NCBI RefSeq assembly: GCF_001580045.1
Contig: NZ_LSZP01000027.1
Span: 1-41,305 of the forward strand
Direction: 5' to 3'
DNA: 41,305 bases
Source: Cephaloticoccus capnophilus
GTDB taxonomy: Bacteria > Verrucomicrobiota > Verrucomicrobiia > Opitutales > Opitutaceae
The notes under the pieces are model-generated. The model ran no database searches and was not told the origin of the DNA. It worked only from the letters and a program-made list of their open reading frames with translations. Below are positions 22,948-29,779 of the stretch, piece after piece. Both the position numbers and the translations under genes were made by a program. Each line of letters starts with the position of its first letter. The first letter of the stretch is position 1.

Positions 22948-24576
22948 ATGCCGCAGTCGAATCGCCCCCTCTCCCGCCGCCACCTTTTTATTACGCACGA
23001 GTTTTATCCGAAGCGCGGCGGCATCGCGACCTTTGTCGAGGAGATCGCAGCCAGTGCCTGCTCCATTGACGCGGACGCGGCGGACGCTGTCCGCGGCCAC
23101 TCACGCTGTCGCGACACTTGCAGTGCCCTACGTAACTCACCGGATGCGCGAGGCAGCGAAAAGGTAAACGCTTCAGGGAAAGCAGAGCCGAAGACAGCGG
23201 TCGTAACTTCCAAAAATTCGCCAGACCGGAAGGACACAACGGGCGCGCGCTCAAATGAGTTAAGGGCCACACAAGCGAGCGGAGTCGAGGTTTGGGCGCA
23301 GCGTTTGCCGCCTAGGGTTGCTGAAAAGGACTTTCCGTTTCGCGTGCGGCGCTTACCGCTGCACGGCACCCACGATTTGAGGTGCGTATTCGCGCTGGTG
23401 CGGGCGCTTTTCGCGGAGCGGGCGCGGCTGCGCGAGACGAGCATTTATCTGCTCGAGCCCGGGCCGATACTGGCGTTTTTGTGGCTGCAATTTTTCAAAA
23501 CACTGCGGCCGCGTGAGCTGTGCCTCACGTTTCACGGGTCGGAGATTCTAAAGCTCCACCGCTGCCCGCTGCGGCGTGTGCTCACGCGCCGGTTAATCGC
23601 CCGCGCGACGCGAGTGAGCACACTCACCCATTACACGCGCGACTTACTCTTTGAGCGTTTCCCAGAGGCGCGATCACGCTTCGTGCTGACGCCCGGCGCG
23701 GTCGCGGACAGTAGGCGCGACCGAGGCGACGGGGGCGCAGACCCGTTTTTATGGCGAGCCGGCAAGGCGGGCGCACTTGTCGGCGACGTTGGCGGCGCGT
23801 CCGGCGGCGCTAAGGGCGGCGAGAGCGAGAGTCCGCGCCGGCTAGTCGTCCTGACGGTCGGGCGGCTTCATCCGCGCAAGGGCCAGCTTCACACGCTCAA
23901 TGCCCTCGCCGCGCTGCCTCCCGAGCTTCAGCAAAGAATTGAGTACTGGCTAGTCGGGAGTGAGGCAACACGGGGAGCCGGAAAACGCTACGCACAACGA
24001 TTGCGCGAACGCGCAGGCAGTGCCTGCTGCAGCGACGCGGACGCGGGAAGTCGCCCTCCCAAAGGGGTCCACCCGCGAGCGCGGGAGAGCGCAGAAACGC
24101 AGGAGCGAAGCCACGCGACCAAGGGCGCTGGCGCACAGCCCTTGCCCTGCAAGGAGACACGCGAGGAGTCGGGGCTCGTAGTTCGTTTTTTGGGCGATGT
24201 GCCGGACGAAGCGCTCGGGGCGATCTACGCGCAGGCCGATATCTTTGCGCTCACGAGCGTCGTGCATGGCACGAGCATCGAGGGCTTCGGGCTCGTCTAT
24301 CTGGAAGCTTCGGCGCACGGGCTGCCGATTGTCGCACACGATATCGGCGGCGTCGCCGAGGCAGTGAGTGATGGGCACACCGGACTACTCGTTTCGCCCG
24401 AAAAACCCGACGCGCTGCGCGATGCCTTTGCGCGACTCATTGAGGATGCGGAGTTGCGGGCGCGCCTGGGCGCAGCGGGGCCTGCTTGGGCACGACGGCA
24501 GACTTGGCGCGACTCGGCAGCGGCTCTCATTGGCGTTTTTGCAGACTCGCCCGACTCCTCCCAACAGTTCTCCTAA
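22948..24576 (+). CDS. GT4-family glycosyltransferase with three repeat-derived insertions
   Basis: 542 residues, much longer than the ~380 of related enzymes. Recognisable GT4 blocks: FITHEFYPKRGGIATFVEEIA at the N-terminus, LCLTFHGSEILKL, STLTHYTRDLLFERFPEA, VLTVGRLHPRKGQ, EYWLVGSE, VRFLGDVPDEALGAIYAQADIF, and GTSIEGFGLVYLEASAHGLP with the EX7E region. Between them are three unconserved, Ala/Gly/Ser-rich stretches at about 23050-23285, 23700-23840 and 24010-24175, each containing dispersed-repeat sequence but keeping the frame. All catalytic segments survive, so it is probably functional, with extra surface loops. It diverges from the lipid operon and overlaps nothing; the thioesterase begins 4 bp after its stop. 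A role in glycosylating the product of the adjacent pathway is inference. Confidence 0.85.
   Translation: MPQSNRPLSRRHLFITHEFYPKRGGIATFVEEIAASACSIDADAADAVRGHSRCRDTCSALRNSPDARGSEKVNASGKAEPKTAVVTSKNSPDRKDTTGARSNELRATQASGVEVWAQRLPPRVAEKDFPFRVRRLPLHGTHDLRCVFALVRALFAERARLRETSIYLLEPGPILAFLWLQFFKTLRPRELCLTFHGSEILKLHRCPLRRVLTRRLIARATRVSTLTHYTRDLLFERFPEARSRFVLTPGAVADSRRDRGDGGADPFLWRAGKAGALVGDVGGASGGAKGGESESPRRLVVLTVGRLHPRKGQLHTLNALAALPPELQQRIEYWLVGSEATRGAGKRYAQRLRERAGSACCSDADAGSRPPKGVHPRARESAETQERSHATKGAGAQPLPCKETREESGLVVRFLGDVPDEALGAIYAQADIFALTSVVHGTSIEGFGLVYLEASAHGLPIVAHDIGGVAEAVSDGHTGLLVSPEKPDALRDAFARLIEDAELRARLGAAGPAWARRQTWRDSAAALIGVFADSPDSSQQFS
23052..23080 (+). repeat. 29-nt repeat inside the second GT4 gene (first copy)
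   Basis: Begins CAGTGCCTGCT and ends GACGCGGACGCGG. It is 26/29 identical to 24018-24046 in the same gene and is read in the same frame (SACSIDADA versus SACCSDADA). It opens the first insertion. Confidence 0.6.
23731..23787 (-). repeat. AATAAAA-core repeat joined to motif B inside the second GT4 gene
   Basis: On the minus strand 23731-23760 reads GGCTCGCCATAAAAACGGGT followed by CTGCGCCCCC, a good match to the core family but antisense to this gene. Motif B (23758-23787, plus strand; 25/30 identical to 1013-1042) overlaps its end by three bases. Together they make up most of the second insertion. Confidence 0.55.
24018..24046 (+). repeat. 29-nt repeat inside the second GT4 gene (second copy)
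   Basis: 26/29 identical to 23052-23080. The start, with upstream bases, forms the near-palindrome GCAGGCAGTGCCTGC. It opens the third insertion, about 55 residues between QRLRERAG and VVRFLGDV. Confidence 0.6.
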
Positions 24577-24580
24577 GCCC

Positions 24581-25075
24581 ATGCTTACTTCCCAAGTGCA
24601 AGTCACCGTCCGCTATGCCGAGACCGACATGATGGGCGTCGTCTACCACGCCAGCTATCTGCCTTGGCTGGAAATCGGGCGCACGACACTCTTGCGCGAG
24701 CACGGGCTGCCCTACCGCATGCTCGAAGAAATGGGCTACCGGCTGCCCGTTCTCGAAATCTCCGCCAAATACCTGCGACCCGCCGTCTACGATGACACGG
24801 TGACGATTTTTACGACGATGCGCGAAAAGCCGATCTTACGGCTCGTGCTCGACTACGAAGTGCGGCGACTCAGCGCGGCGGAGGATGGGCCCGCAAGTGC
24901 GGGCAGCGAAGGCGCGCAGCTCGGCGGCACGAGCGACAACAGCGCTCAAGAGAACGCAAAAGGCGAACTGCTGGCGACAGCGCGAAGCATCCACGCGTTT
25001 ATCGACAAAGAAGGCCGCCCCACCCGCCCCCCAGCGCTCTTTGTCGAAAAGATGAACGCGGCCTTTGGCGCTTAG
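24581..25075 (+). CDS. YbgC-type acyl-CoA/acyl-ACP thioesterase (4HBT hotdog)
   Basis: 164 residues from the ATG at 24581, 4 bp after the glycosyltransferase stop, so cotranscribed. The active-site motif RYAETDMMGVVYHASYLPWLE (catalytic Asp16) and the following EIGRTTLLREHGL are typical of the 4-hydroxybenzoyl-CoA thioesterase/YbgC family, as are LEISAKYLRPAVYDD and RSIHAFIDKEGRP. Family members are about 135 residues; the excess is an unconserved Ala/Gly/Ser stretch at residues ~98-127 that contains the inverted repeat GCCCGC-AAGT-GCGGGC. It hydrolyses acyl thioesters in the cytoplasm. Its position opposite the acyl-chain operon suggests release of that pathway's product, but YbgC proteins also occur with the Tol-Pal system, which is not seen here. 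Confidence 0.88.
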   Translation: MLTSQVQVTVRYAETDMMGVVYHASYLPWLEIGRTTLLREHGLPYRMLEEMGYRLPVLEISAKYLRPAVYDDTVTIFTTMREKPILRLVLDYEVRRLSAAEDGPASAGSEGAQLGGTSDNSAQENAKGELLATARSIHAFIDKEGRPTRPPALFVEKMNAAFGA

Positions 25076-25103
25076 CACAGACGCGCCCGCGCCATTCCCC
25101 CCT

Positions 25104-26330
25104 TCAGCCCGCAGCACTCGCCGCCGCCCACCACGCGTATTCTTCTAAAACGGCCGCGTCGGTTTCGGCAGAGCGGATTTCGGCCAGTGCAGCACTCGCC
25201 GCCTCCACGCCCAAGAGTCGATACAGCGCCCACACCGCATGCACGCGAATCATCGCTAACTCGTGTTGGGCAAGCCGGAGTAAATGAGCGACGACCCGCT
25301 CGTTTTCCTGACGCGCAACCAGCAGGCGCTCGCCAGAGAGACCAGCCTGCGACTGGTTTCCCGCCACGACGCACGCGTTTCGCAAAAGCCCGCGCAACTT
25401 GAGCCGCTTAATCGGTGTGCGCCGAAACACTTGCGAAAACCGCTCTGGCGTCATTGCCAAAAGCTCGCCCAGCCCCAGCTCCGGCAAGTCGTGCCGCGCC
25501 GCGAGCAGCAGTTGCCGCCCTCGCTCGGCGAAGCGATTCCACGGGCAAACTTCGAGGCAAGTATCGCAGCCGTAAACCCGACTCCCAATGCCCGCCCGCA
25601 GTTCGCGCGGGATGATGCCCTTGTTCTCAATCGTCTGGTAGGAAATGCAGCGGCGCGCATCCACCACGCCCGGCGCGGCAAAGGCAGCGGTCGGACACGC
25701 ATCTAGGCAGCGCGTGCACTTCCCGCACAAGAGCCCCACATCGGCAAAGTTGCTCGCTTGTTTGCGCACGGGCGGATCAGGGCGCAGCGCGACTCGCGTC
25801 AAAACCGACGCCAGGAACAGCCAGTTCCCATGCGTTCGCGAAATCAGCATCGCGTTTTTCCCCACGAAACCGAGCCCCGCCTTCGCCGCCCAGCCGCGCT
25901 CAATCACCGGCCCCGTATCCACATAATAACGGTAGTCCCCGCCGCCCACGCCGAAGACTTCCTCAATCGCGCGGCCCGCCTCGACGAGTGCCGCCTTAAT
26001 CGTGTCGTGATAATCCTCCCAAAGCGCATAACGCGCCCACTGCGGGCCCGGCTGCCGCAACTCGCGCCCCGGCCAATAGTTGACGCCGAGCATGATAATC
26101 GAGCGCGCGCCCGAGAGCACTTGGCTCGGGTCGAGCCGCTTATCGACGCTGCGCTCCATCCACGCCATCTCGCCATGCATCCCCGCCTCCAACCACTCGC
26201 GAAGTGGCTTGCCGTGCAGTTTGTGCAACGCGGCAAAACGCACGTCGTCGAAGCCCAACTCACCGAGCCGCGCACGCAGCCGCTCTTGTTGCTCAACTGT
26301 CGCGATAGGGGCTGCGGCCAGCTCAGTCAT
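25104..26330 (-). CDS. queG: Epoxyqueuosine reductase QueG
   Basis: Last step of queuosine tRNA modification, a cobalamin- and Fe-S-dependent reduction in the cytoplasm. 408 residues from the ATG at 26330. Visible: MLGVNYWPGRE, the catalytic-Asp segment YVDTGPVIERGWAAKAGLGFVGKN, the first 4Fe-4S motif CGKCTRCLDACP, the second CDTCLEVCPWN, and a C-terminal HEAT-like helical region (LRLAQHELAMIRVHAVWALYRLLG). The frame continues to 26390, overlapping the shikimate kinase; the ATG at 26330, 17 bp after its stop, is the better start. Cotranscription with aroK is likely. It converges with the thioesterase across a 28-bp gap. Confidence 0.94.
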   Translation of the reverse strand: MTELAAAPIATVEQQERLRARLGELGFDDVRFAALHKLHGKPLREWLEAGMHGEMAWMERSVDKRLDPSQVLSGARSIIMLGVNYWPGRELRQPGPQWARYALWEDYHDTIKAALVEAGRAIEEVFGVGGGDYRYYVDTGPVIERGWAAKAGLGFVGKNAMLISRTHGNWLFLASVLTRVALRPDPPVRKQASNFADVGLLCGKCTRCLDACPTAAFAAPGVVDARRCISYQTIENKGIIPRELRAGIGSRVYGCDTCLEVCPWNRFAERGRQLLLAARHDLPELGLGELLAMTPERFSQVFRRTPIKRLKLRGLLRNACVVAGNQSQAGLSGERLLVARQENERVVAHLLRLAQHELAMIRVHAVWALYRLLGVEAASAALAEIRSAETDAAVLEEYAWWAAASAAG

Positions 26331-26347
26331 CGGCCCACGAAGCTGAC

Positions 26348-26893
26348 TCACACGCGCCCCCGCGCAAACTCGGCGGCCTCGCGCCGCCACACGCGAATGA
26401 CATGCGAGACGACATCCGGCAACGACCGCCCATCCGTTAGCACCAGACTGCCCGCACGGCGGTACACGGGCTCCCGCGCCGCATAGAGCTCGCGGATTCG
26501 GGCAAAGCGATCCTCAGCCTCAAGCAGCGGCCGGTTCTGCCGCCGACTCGTCCGCTCCAGAATCGTCTCCAGCGAGGCGTGCAAACACACCACCACCCCG
26601 CGTCCGAGTAATTCGTCCAGCATCCCCGGCTGCGCGACGAGCCCGCCTCCGCATGAAACGACCGTGCGCGTCGCCGGATGCCCGCGCTCGATAAACTCGC
26701 GCTCCATCGCTCGAAACGCCCCCTCGCCCTCGCGCTCAAAAATCTCCGGCACCGTGCAGCCCTGCAACCGCTCAATCTCTTGGTCGCTATCGAGGCAGCG
26801 AAAGCCAATACGCGGTGCGACCGCCCACCCCACGGTGCTCTTCCCCGTGCCCATGAACCCGACCAAGTAGAGATTTACGTCTTCGCGATTCAC
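26348..26893 (-). CDS. aroK: Shikimate kinase
   Basis: Phosphorylates shikimate with ATP in the aromatic amino acid pathway. 181 residues. P-loop GFMGTGKST (12-20), substrate-binding DSDQEIE, the SCGGGLV motif and the lid arginines in RRQNRPLLE are all visible. The start is a GTG at 26893 with a strong ribosome site: AAAGGAGG, 8 nt upstream (AGGAGG at 26902-26907, minus strand), which settles the start and is unusual in this window. Upstream is a hairpin-rich leader with a possible small ORF (26915-27139). It is followed by queG 17 bp downstream. Confidence 0.95.
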   Translation of the reverse strand: MNREDVNLYLVGFMGTGKSTVGWAVAPRIGFRCLDSDQEIERLQGCTVPEIFEREGEGAFRAMEREFIERGHPATRTVVSCGGGLVAQPGMLDELLGRGVVVCLHASLETILERTSRRQNRPLLEAEDRFARIRELYAAREPVYRRAGSLVLTDGRSLPDVVSHVIRVWRREAAEFARGRV

Positions 26894-26914
26894 AGTCTTT
26901 GCCTCCTTTAAAAA

Positions 26915-27139
26915 CTACTGCGCAGTGAAGAACTCCGACCCTGCGGTCGGAGCTTCTCCTCCACAAGCTAGGGGAGCCTTCGGCTCCATATGACGATGAC
27001 CTCGCTTGACCTCGCCGTAAACGGCGAGGTGCGCGCTTGGGTTCGTGGTCACCGCAGCGATCCCTTTCTCTGTGAGTGTCATCGTGGCTGTCATAGCGGC
27101 AGGCTCCTTGGGCTGAGTGAGAAATTCGTAACGAAGCAT
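26915..27139 (-). CDS. Possible small protein in the aroK leader
   Basis: A 74-codon frame from an ATG at 27139 to TAG, ending 21 bp before the aroK GTG. No family recognised. Three inverted repeats lie within it: CTCCGACC/GGTCGGAG (26933-26952), GGAGCC/GGCTCC (about 26973-26987), and ACCTCGCCGT/ACGGCGAGGT (27009-27030, 2-nt loop). These could instead mark a structured leader RNA that happens to be open. Internal ATGs follow at residues 16 and 20 (MTATMTLTEKG). There is no clear Shine-Dalgarno. Coding status is undecided. Confidence 0.3.
   Translation of the reverse strand: MLRYEFLTQPKEPAAMTATMTLTEKGIAAVTTNPSAHLAVYGEVKRGHRHMEPKAPLACGGEAPTAGSEFFTAQ
27009..27030. repeat. Perfect 10-bp hairpin in the aroK leader
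   Basis: ACCTCGCCGT (27009-27018) pairs with ACGGCGAGGT (27021-27030). It is one of three hairpins spaced 20-25 bp apart upstream of aroK. Confidence 0.5.
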
Positions 27140-27212
27140 TGGAGCTACGAAAGCCTAGACCAACGGTAAGTGTGTCACCTTTGGGAGAAATTAGTCGCCC
27201 GCCGCCTCAGGA

Positions 27213-27248
27213 TAAAAAATGCCCGTGCGCTAAATTCGCACGAGCATT
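27213..27248 (-). terminator. Rho-independent terminator of the FKBP gene
   Basis: On the minus strand AATGCTCGTGCG (27248-27237) pairs with CGCACGGGCATT (27229-27218), one mismatch, and is followed by a run of six T. It lies about 70 bp after the FKBP stop codon; an AATAAAA-core repeat sits at and just beyond the stop. Confidence 0.75.
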
Positions 27249-27286
27249 CGAGAAACACCGAGCGGGGACCGACGAGCGGCCAACAA

Positions 27287-27314
27287 GCCGCTCGCCAAAT
27301 AAAAGACCCGACGC
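27287..27314 (+). repeat. AATAAAA-core dispersed repeat at the 3' end of the FKBP gene
   Basis: GCCGCTCGCCAAATAAAAGA followed by CCCGACGCG. It adjoins the FKBP stop codon (27319-27321), between it and the terminator. Confidence 0.55.
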
Positions 27315-27318
27315 GTCT

Positions 27319-28098
27319 TTAGCTGCCGGCAACGATCTCCAGCAGCTCGATTTCAAAAATCAGGGCCGAGGCCGGCGGGATCCCGCCCAGGCTCTCATCG
27401 CCATACGCGAGCTTCGCCGGGATAAAGAGCCGGATTTTCCCGCCCTGATTAATCTGCTGGATGCCCTCCGCCCAGCCGGGGATCGCCTCGTTTACACCGA
27501 TGGTGAGCGGCTCACCGTGTTGCTCAGAACTGTCGAAGACTTGCCCATTAAGCAGCATGCCGGTGTAGTTGATCTTAACCTTGTCGCTCTCCTTTGGCTT
27601 CGGCCCCTCGCCCGGCTCGACGATCTCGTAGCAAAGCCCAGTCGCAGTCTCGACGATACCCGGACGCGTTTTTAGCGCAGCGAAGAACTCGGCAGCCGCA
27701 GCGATGTTGCGCTGCTTAGCACGCTCCAGCGCGGCATTTTGGCGAGCGGCGATAAACTCGTCCATCTGCTGCCCAACGGCCCCGAGGTCGTGCGCCATGT
27801 CTTGGCCCGCAACAGCGAGCGAAACGCCCCGCGTAAAAGCCGCCGCCTCAGCAGGCGTAAACTGGAGCTCCGCGACGCCGAGCCGCGCCATCATGAACCA
27901 GCCAAAGGACTCGGCCAGCACCTCGTTACTAAACGTCTCGGTAGGCGCAGCGGGAGCCGCTTGGGCGGCGGGCGCAGCCGTGTTGGCCGCATCGCCACTC
28001 GGGATGGTGAAGTTGACCTCTTGGGCAAAAAGCGAAACAGAGGCGGAAACAGCGAGCGCGAGCGCACTCGTTTTAATGAGGCTGGGGTTTAGGTTCAT
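27319..28098 (-). CDS. Exported FKBP-type peptidyl-prolyl cis-trans isomerase (FkpA/Mip-like)
   Basis: Catalyses prolyl isomerisation of envelope proteins, probably in the periplasm. 259 residues. A signal peptide is visible (IKTSALALAVSASVSLFA, cleavage before QEV), then an Ala/Pro-rich linker. A helical FKBP_N-like dimerisation domain (~55-135) is followed by the FKBP catalytic domain (~140-259): KVKINYTGMLLNGQVFDSS, GEPLTIGVNEAIPGWAEGIQQINQGGKIRLFIPAKLAYGDES and IPPASALIFEIELLEI. This matches the Mip/FkpA layout. The ATG at 28098 has no clear Shine-Dalgarno. Monocistronic, with its own terminator at 27213-27248. Confidence 0.93.
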   Translation of the reverse strand: MNLNPSLIKTSALALAVSASVSLFAQEVNFTIPSGDAANTAAPAAQAAPAAPTETFSNEVLAESFGWFMMARLGVAELQFTPAEAAAFTRGVSLAVAGQDMAHDLGAVGQQMDEFIAARQNAALERAKQRNIAAAAEFFAALKTRPGIVETATGLCYEIVEPGEGPKPKESDKVKINYTGMLLNGQVFDSSEQHGEPLTIGVNEAIPGWAEGIQQINQGGKIRLFIPAKLAYGDESLGGIPPASALIFEIELLEIVAGS

Positions 28099-28255
28099 AA
28101 GAAAAAGTGTGAGAATGAAAGGCTCTTAAACACGCACTGGCCGACTTTGTGCCAGCCCATTCCTAAAAAATCTGGCGAGGCGCCAGTCACACTCAATTCA
28201 GCGAGCCACGAACGCAGCCTCAGCCACTCATTACTACCAGACGGGCCGCCAGTGA

Positions 28256-28303
28256 GCAGGCCGTGCGACTCGCAACGGCCTGCCCAATAAAAACCAGCTG
28301 CGA
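28256..28303 (+). repeat. Palindrome plus AATAAAA-core repeat upstream of the FKBP gene
   Basis: GCAGGCCG-TGCGA (28256-28268) pairs with TCGCA-A-CGGCCTGC (28270-28283), a 13-bp stem with one bulged A. It is followed at once by CCAATAAAAACCAGCTGCG. Same layout as 8838-8917. It lies in the 279-bp gap between the FKBP and LRR genes. Confidence 0.6.
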
Positions 28304-28377
28304 TACGGCCATTTTTTTCGATAAGACGATTTCGAGCTATACGAAATCATCTTTAGTCGAAACTTGGCGTAGCTCAA

Positions 28378-29118
28378 TTAGTTAACAAAAGAAGCTGTAG
28401 CGTCTTTTTTATCTGACCACTTCGCGTTACTATACGCCACATTGTCCACCTGAATATAACGAAGATTGGGATTCTTGGTTAGATCAAGATTAACAATATT
28501 TCTATTATATCCGTTTTTAAGGTTCACACTGCGCAGGTCATTTTCTCCACACCACAATATTTTTAAATTCTTATTATTGCTGAGATCCAAACCGATTAGT
28601 TGATTTTCAGAACACCACAATTCTGTCAAAGCCGTATTATTGCTCACATCCAAACTGACTAGTTGATTTTCCCCACACATCAATTCTATTAAGCCCGTAT
28701 TATTACTTACATCCAAACTGCGTAGCTGACTACCAGAGCAACGCAATACTTTTAAAGCCGTATTGTTGCTCACATCCAGGCTGCTCAGTTTATTACCACC
28801 ACAGCCCAACTTTATTAAAGCCGTATTATTGCCTAGATCCAGACCGCTTAGTTTATTATCAAAACACCACAATTCTGTTATATTCACAAAGGCTTCAATT
28901 CCGGTAAGGTCGGAAATTTCTTTGTTTTGACACCAAATAGCTCCAGTAAAGGCTTGTGCCTCGGCTACCGAAATTTCGGTGTCGCCGTCGGTGTTAATAT
29001 CAGGATTTCCAATTAAATAAGCTTTAAAGTTCGGATCTGGGATGTGTACGTTTTGCCCTTGTGCAGTCATCAAAGCCACAAGGCCCACAAGGGCAGAAAT
29101 GATAAATTTCAGTTTCAT
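28378..29118 (-). CDS. Secreted leucine-rich-repeat protein, AT-rich and probably acquired
   Basis: 246 residues from the ATG at 29118. A signal peptide (MKLKFIISALVGLVALMTAQG) is followed by IPDPNFKAYLI. Then comes a calcium-loop-like segment (DINTDGDTEISVAEA) and at least five tandem 21-residue leucine-rich repeats with the pattern L-D-(V/L)-x-N-N-T-A-L, then L-x-C and N-x-L. The C-terminus leaves the pattern (YIQVDNVAYSNAKWSDKKDA). Repeats of this type are common in Bacteroidota surface proteins. Base composition is strikingly AT-rich against GC-rich neighbours, and codon use is correspondingly different. The upstream sequence is a long AT-rich run with TATATT about 18 nt before the ATG. 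Transfer from an AT-rich bacterium is likely; role (adhesion or host/glycan interaction) is unknown. Confidence 0.85.
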   Translation of the reverse strand: MKLKFIISALVGLVALMTAQGQNVHIPDPNFKAYLIGNPDINTDGDTEISVAEAQAFTGAIWCQNKEISDLTGIEAFVNITELWCFDNKLSGLDLGNNTALIKLGCGGNKLSSLDVSNNTALKVLRCSGSQLRSLDVSNNTGLIELMCGENQLVSLDVSNNTALTELWCSENQLIGLDLSNNKNLKILWCGENDLRSVNLKNGYNRNIVNLDLTKNPNLRYIQVDNVAYSNAKWSDKKDATASFVN

Positions 29119-29779
29119 TTTTTTTAATTTGTTAATATAGCTAAGCAACTAAAGGCGGAAACCTCTATTTTTTTACGTTTGTATTTTTTGGAGTTTTCCC
29201 AAATGAAGGGTTAGTATTTCTGAAAAGTGTTAAGATTTGGACGAGTTTTGGGGCGTAATCTTCTGGGGTGGGGATTCGGGATTGGGGGAGGGTTTCAGAG
29301 TTGGAAAGGCCGCAGAGGGCGGTACTCATTGCAGGTCAGAAAGCACGGGTGGAGGCCTTCACCTAGCAAACAAGTGACGCGGAAGATGAGGGGAAATGCC
29401 TATCAGTCAAAATCGTTTTAGTGAAACCACTTAGTCTTTTGTTACAAATGAGTTAAGGGCTCACTAAAGCAGTTTCGTTTCTTCAGCGTTTCCCTTATTT
29501 GAGGACTGGGACGTTCGTTAATATGAAAGTCACTGATAAGGCGTAAGGGAACGCGCAGGATTTTTTCCCGCGCTTCGGCAGACAGGTCACTCTTGGGGGA
29601 GCGCTTTGCCCGCAGGCGAGGTCGCGCGGGGGAGCGGCGAGCGTGCGCAGCACACGTGAGTGGCGAGCCGCGAGCCAGATGCCCCGCAGCAGAGTTAACG
29701 CACGCGGAAGCCCGCTAATAAAAAACGGCCTGCGAGCGTGCTTGCCCGTCGTATCCGAAAGGTGAATGACAGAGGCAGC
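29119..29779. other. Intergenic region: AT-rich flank of the LRR gene, then GC-rich repeat DNA
   Basis: About 660 bp without a convincing gene. The first ~400 bp stay AT-rich like the LRR gene, so the foreign segment probably extends to about 29520. The rest is GC-rich and includes an AATAAAA-core copy at 29711-29736 (CCGCTAATAAAAAACGGCCT then GCGAGCG). Positions 29445-29460 share a 16-nt identity with 23252-23267. Confidence 0.45.
29711..29736 (+). repeat. AATAAAA-core dispersed repeat, intergenic
   Basis: CCCGCTAATAAAAAACGGCC followed by TGCGAG. Close to the copy at 8892-8917 (AATAAAACGGCCTGCGA). Located 45 bp before the LOG-domain gene. Confidence 0.55.

Noticed and set aside
28530-28880. 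Regular ~63-nt tandem repeats resembling a CRISPR-like array
   Set aside because: They are the DNA of 21-residue leucine-rich repeats in an intact reading frame, with no unique spacers.
23252-29460. A 16-nt identity (CAAATGAGTTAAGGGC) between 23252-23267 and 29445-29460
   Set aside because: Short and without shared flanks; could be chance or another repeat, not enough to call.
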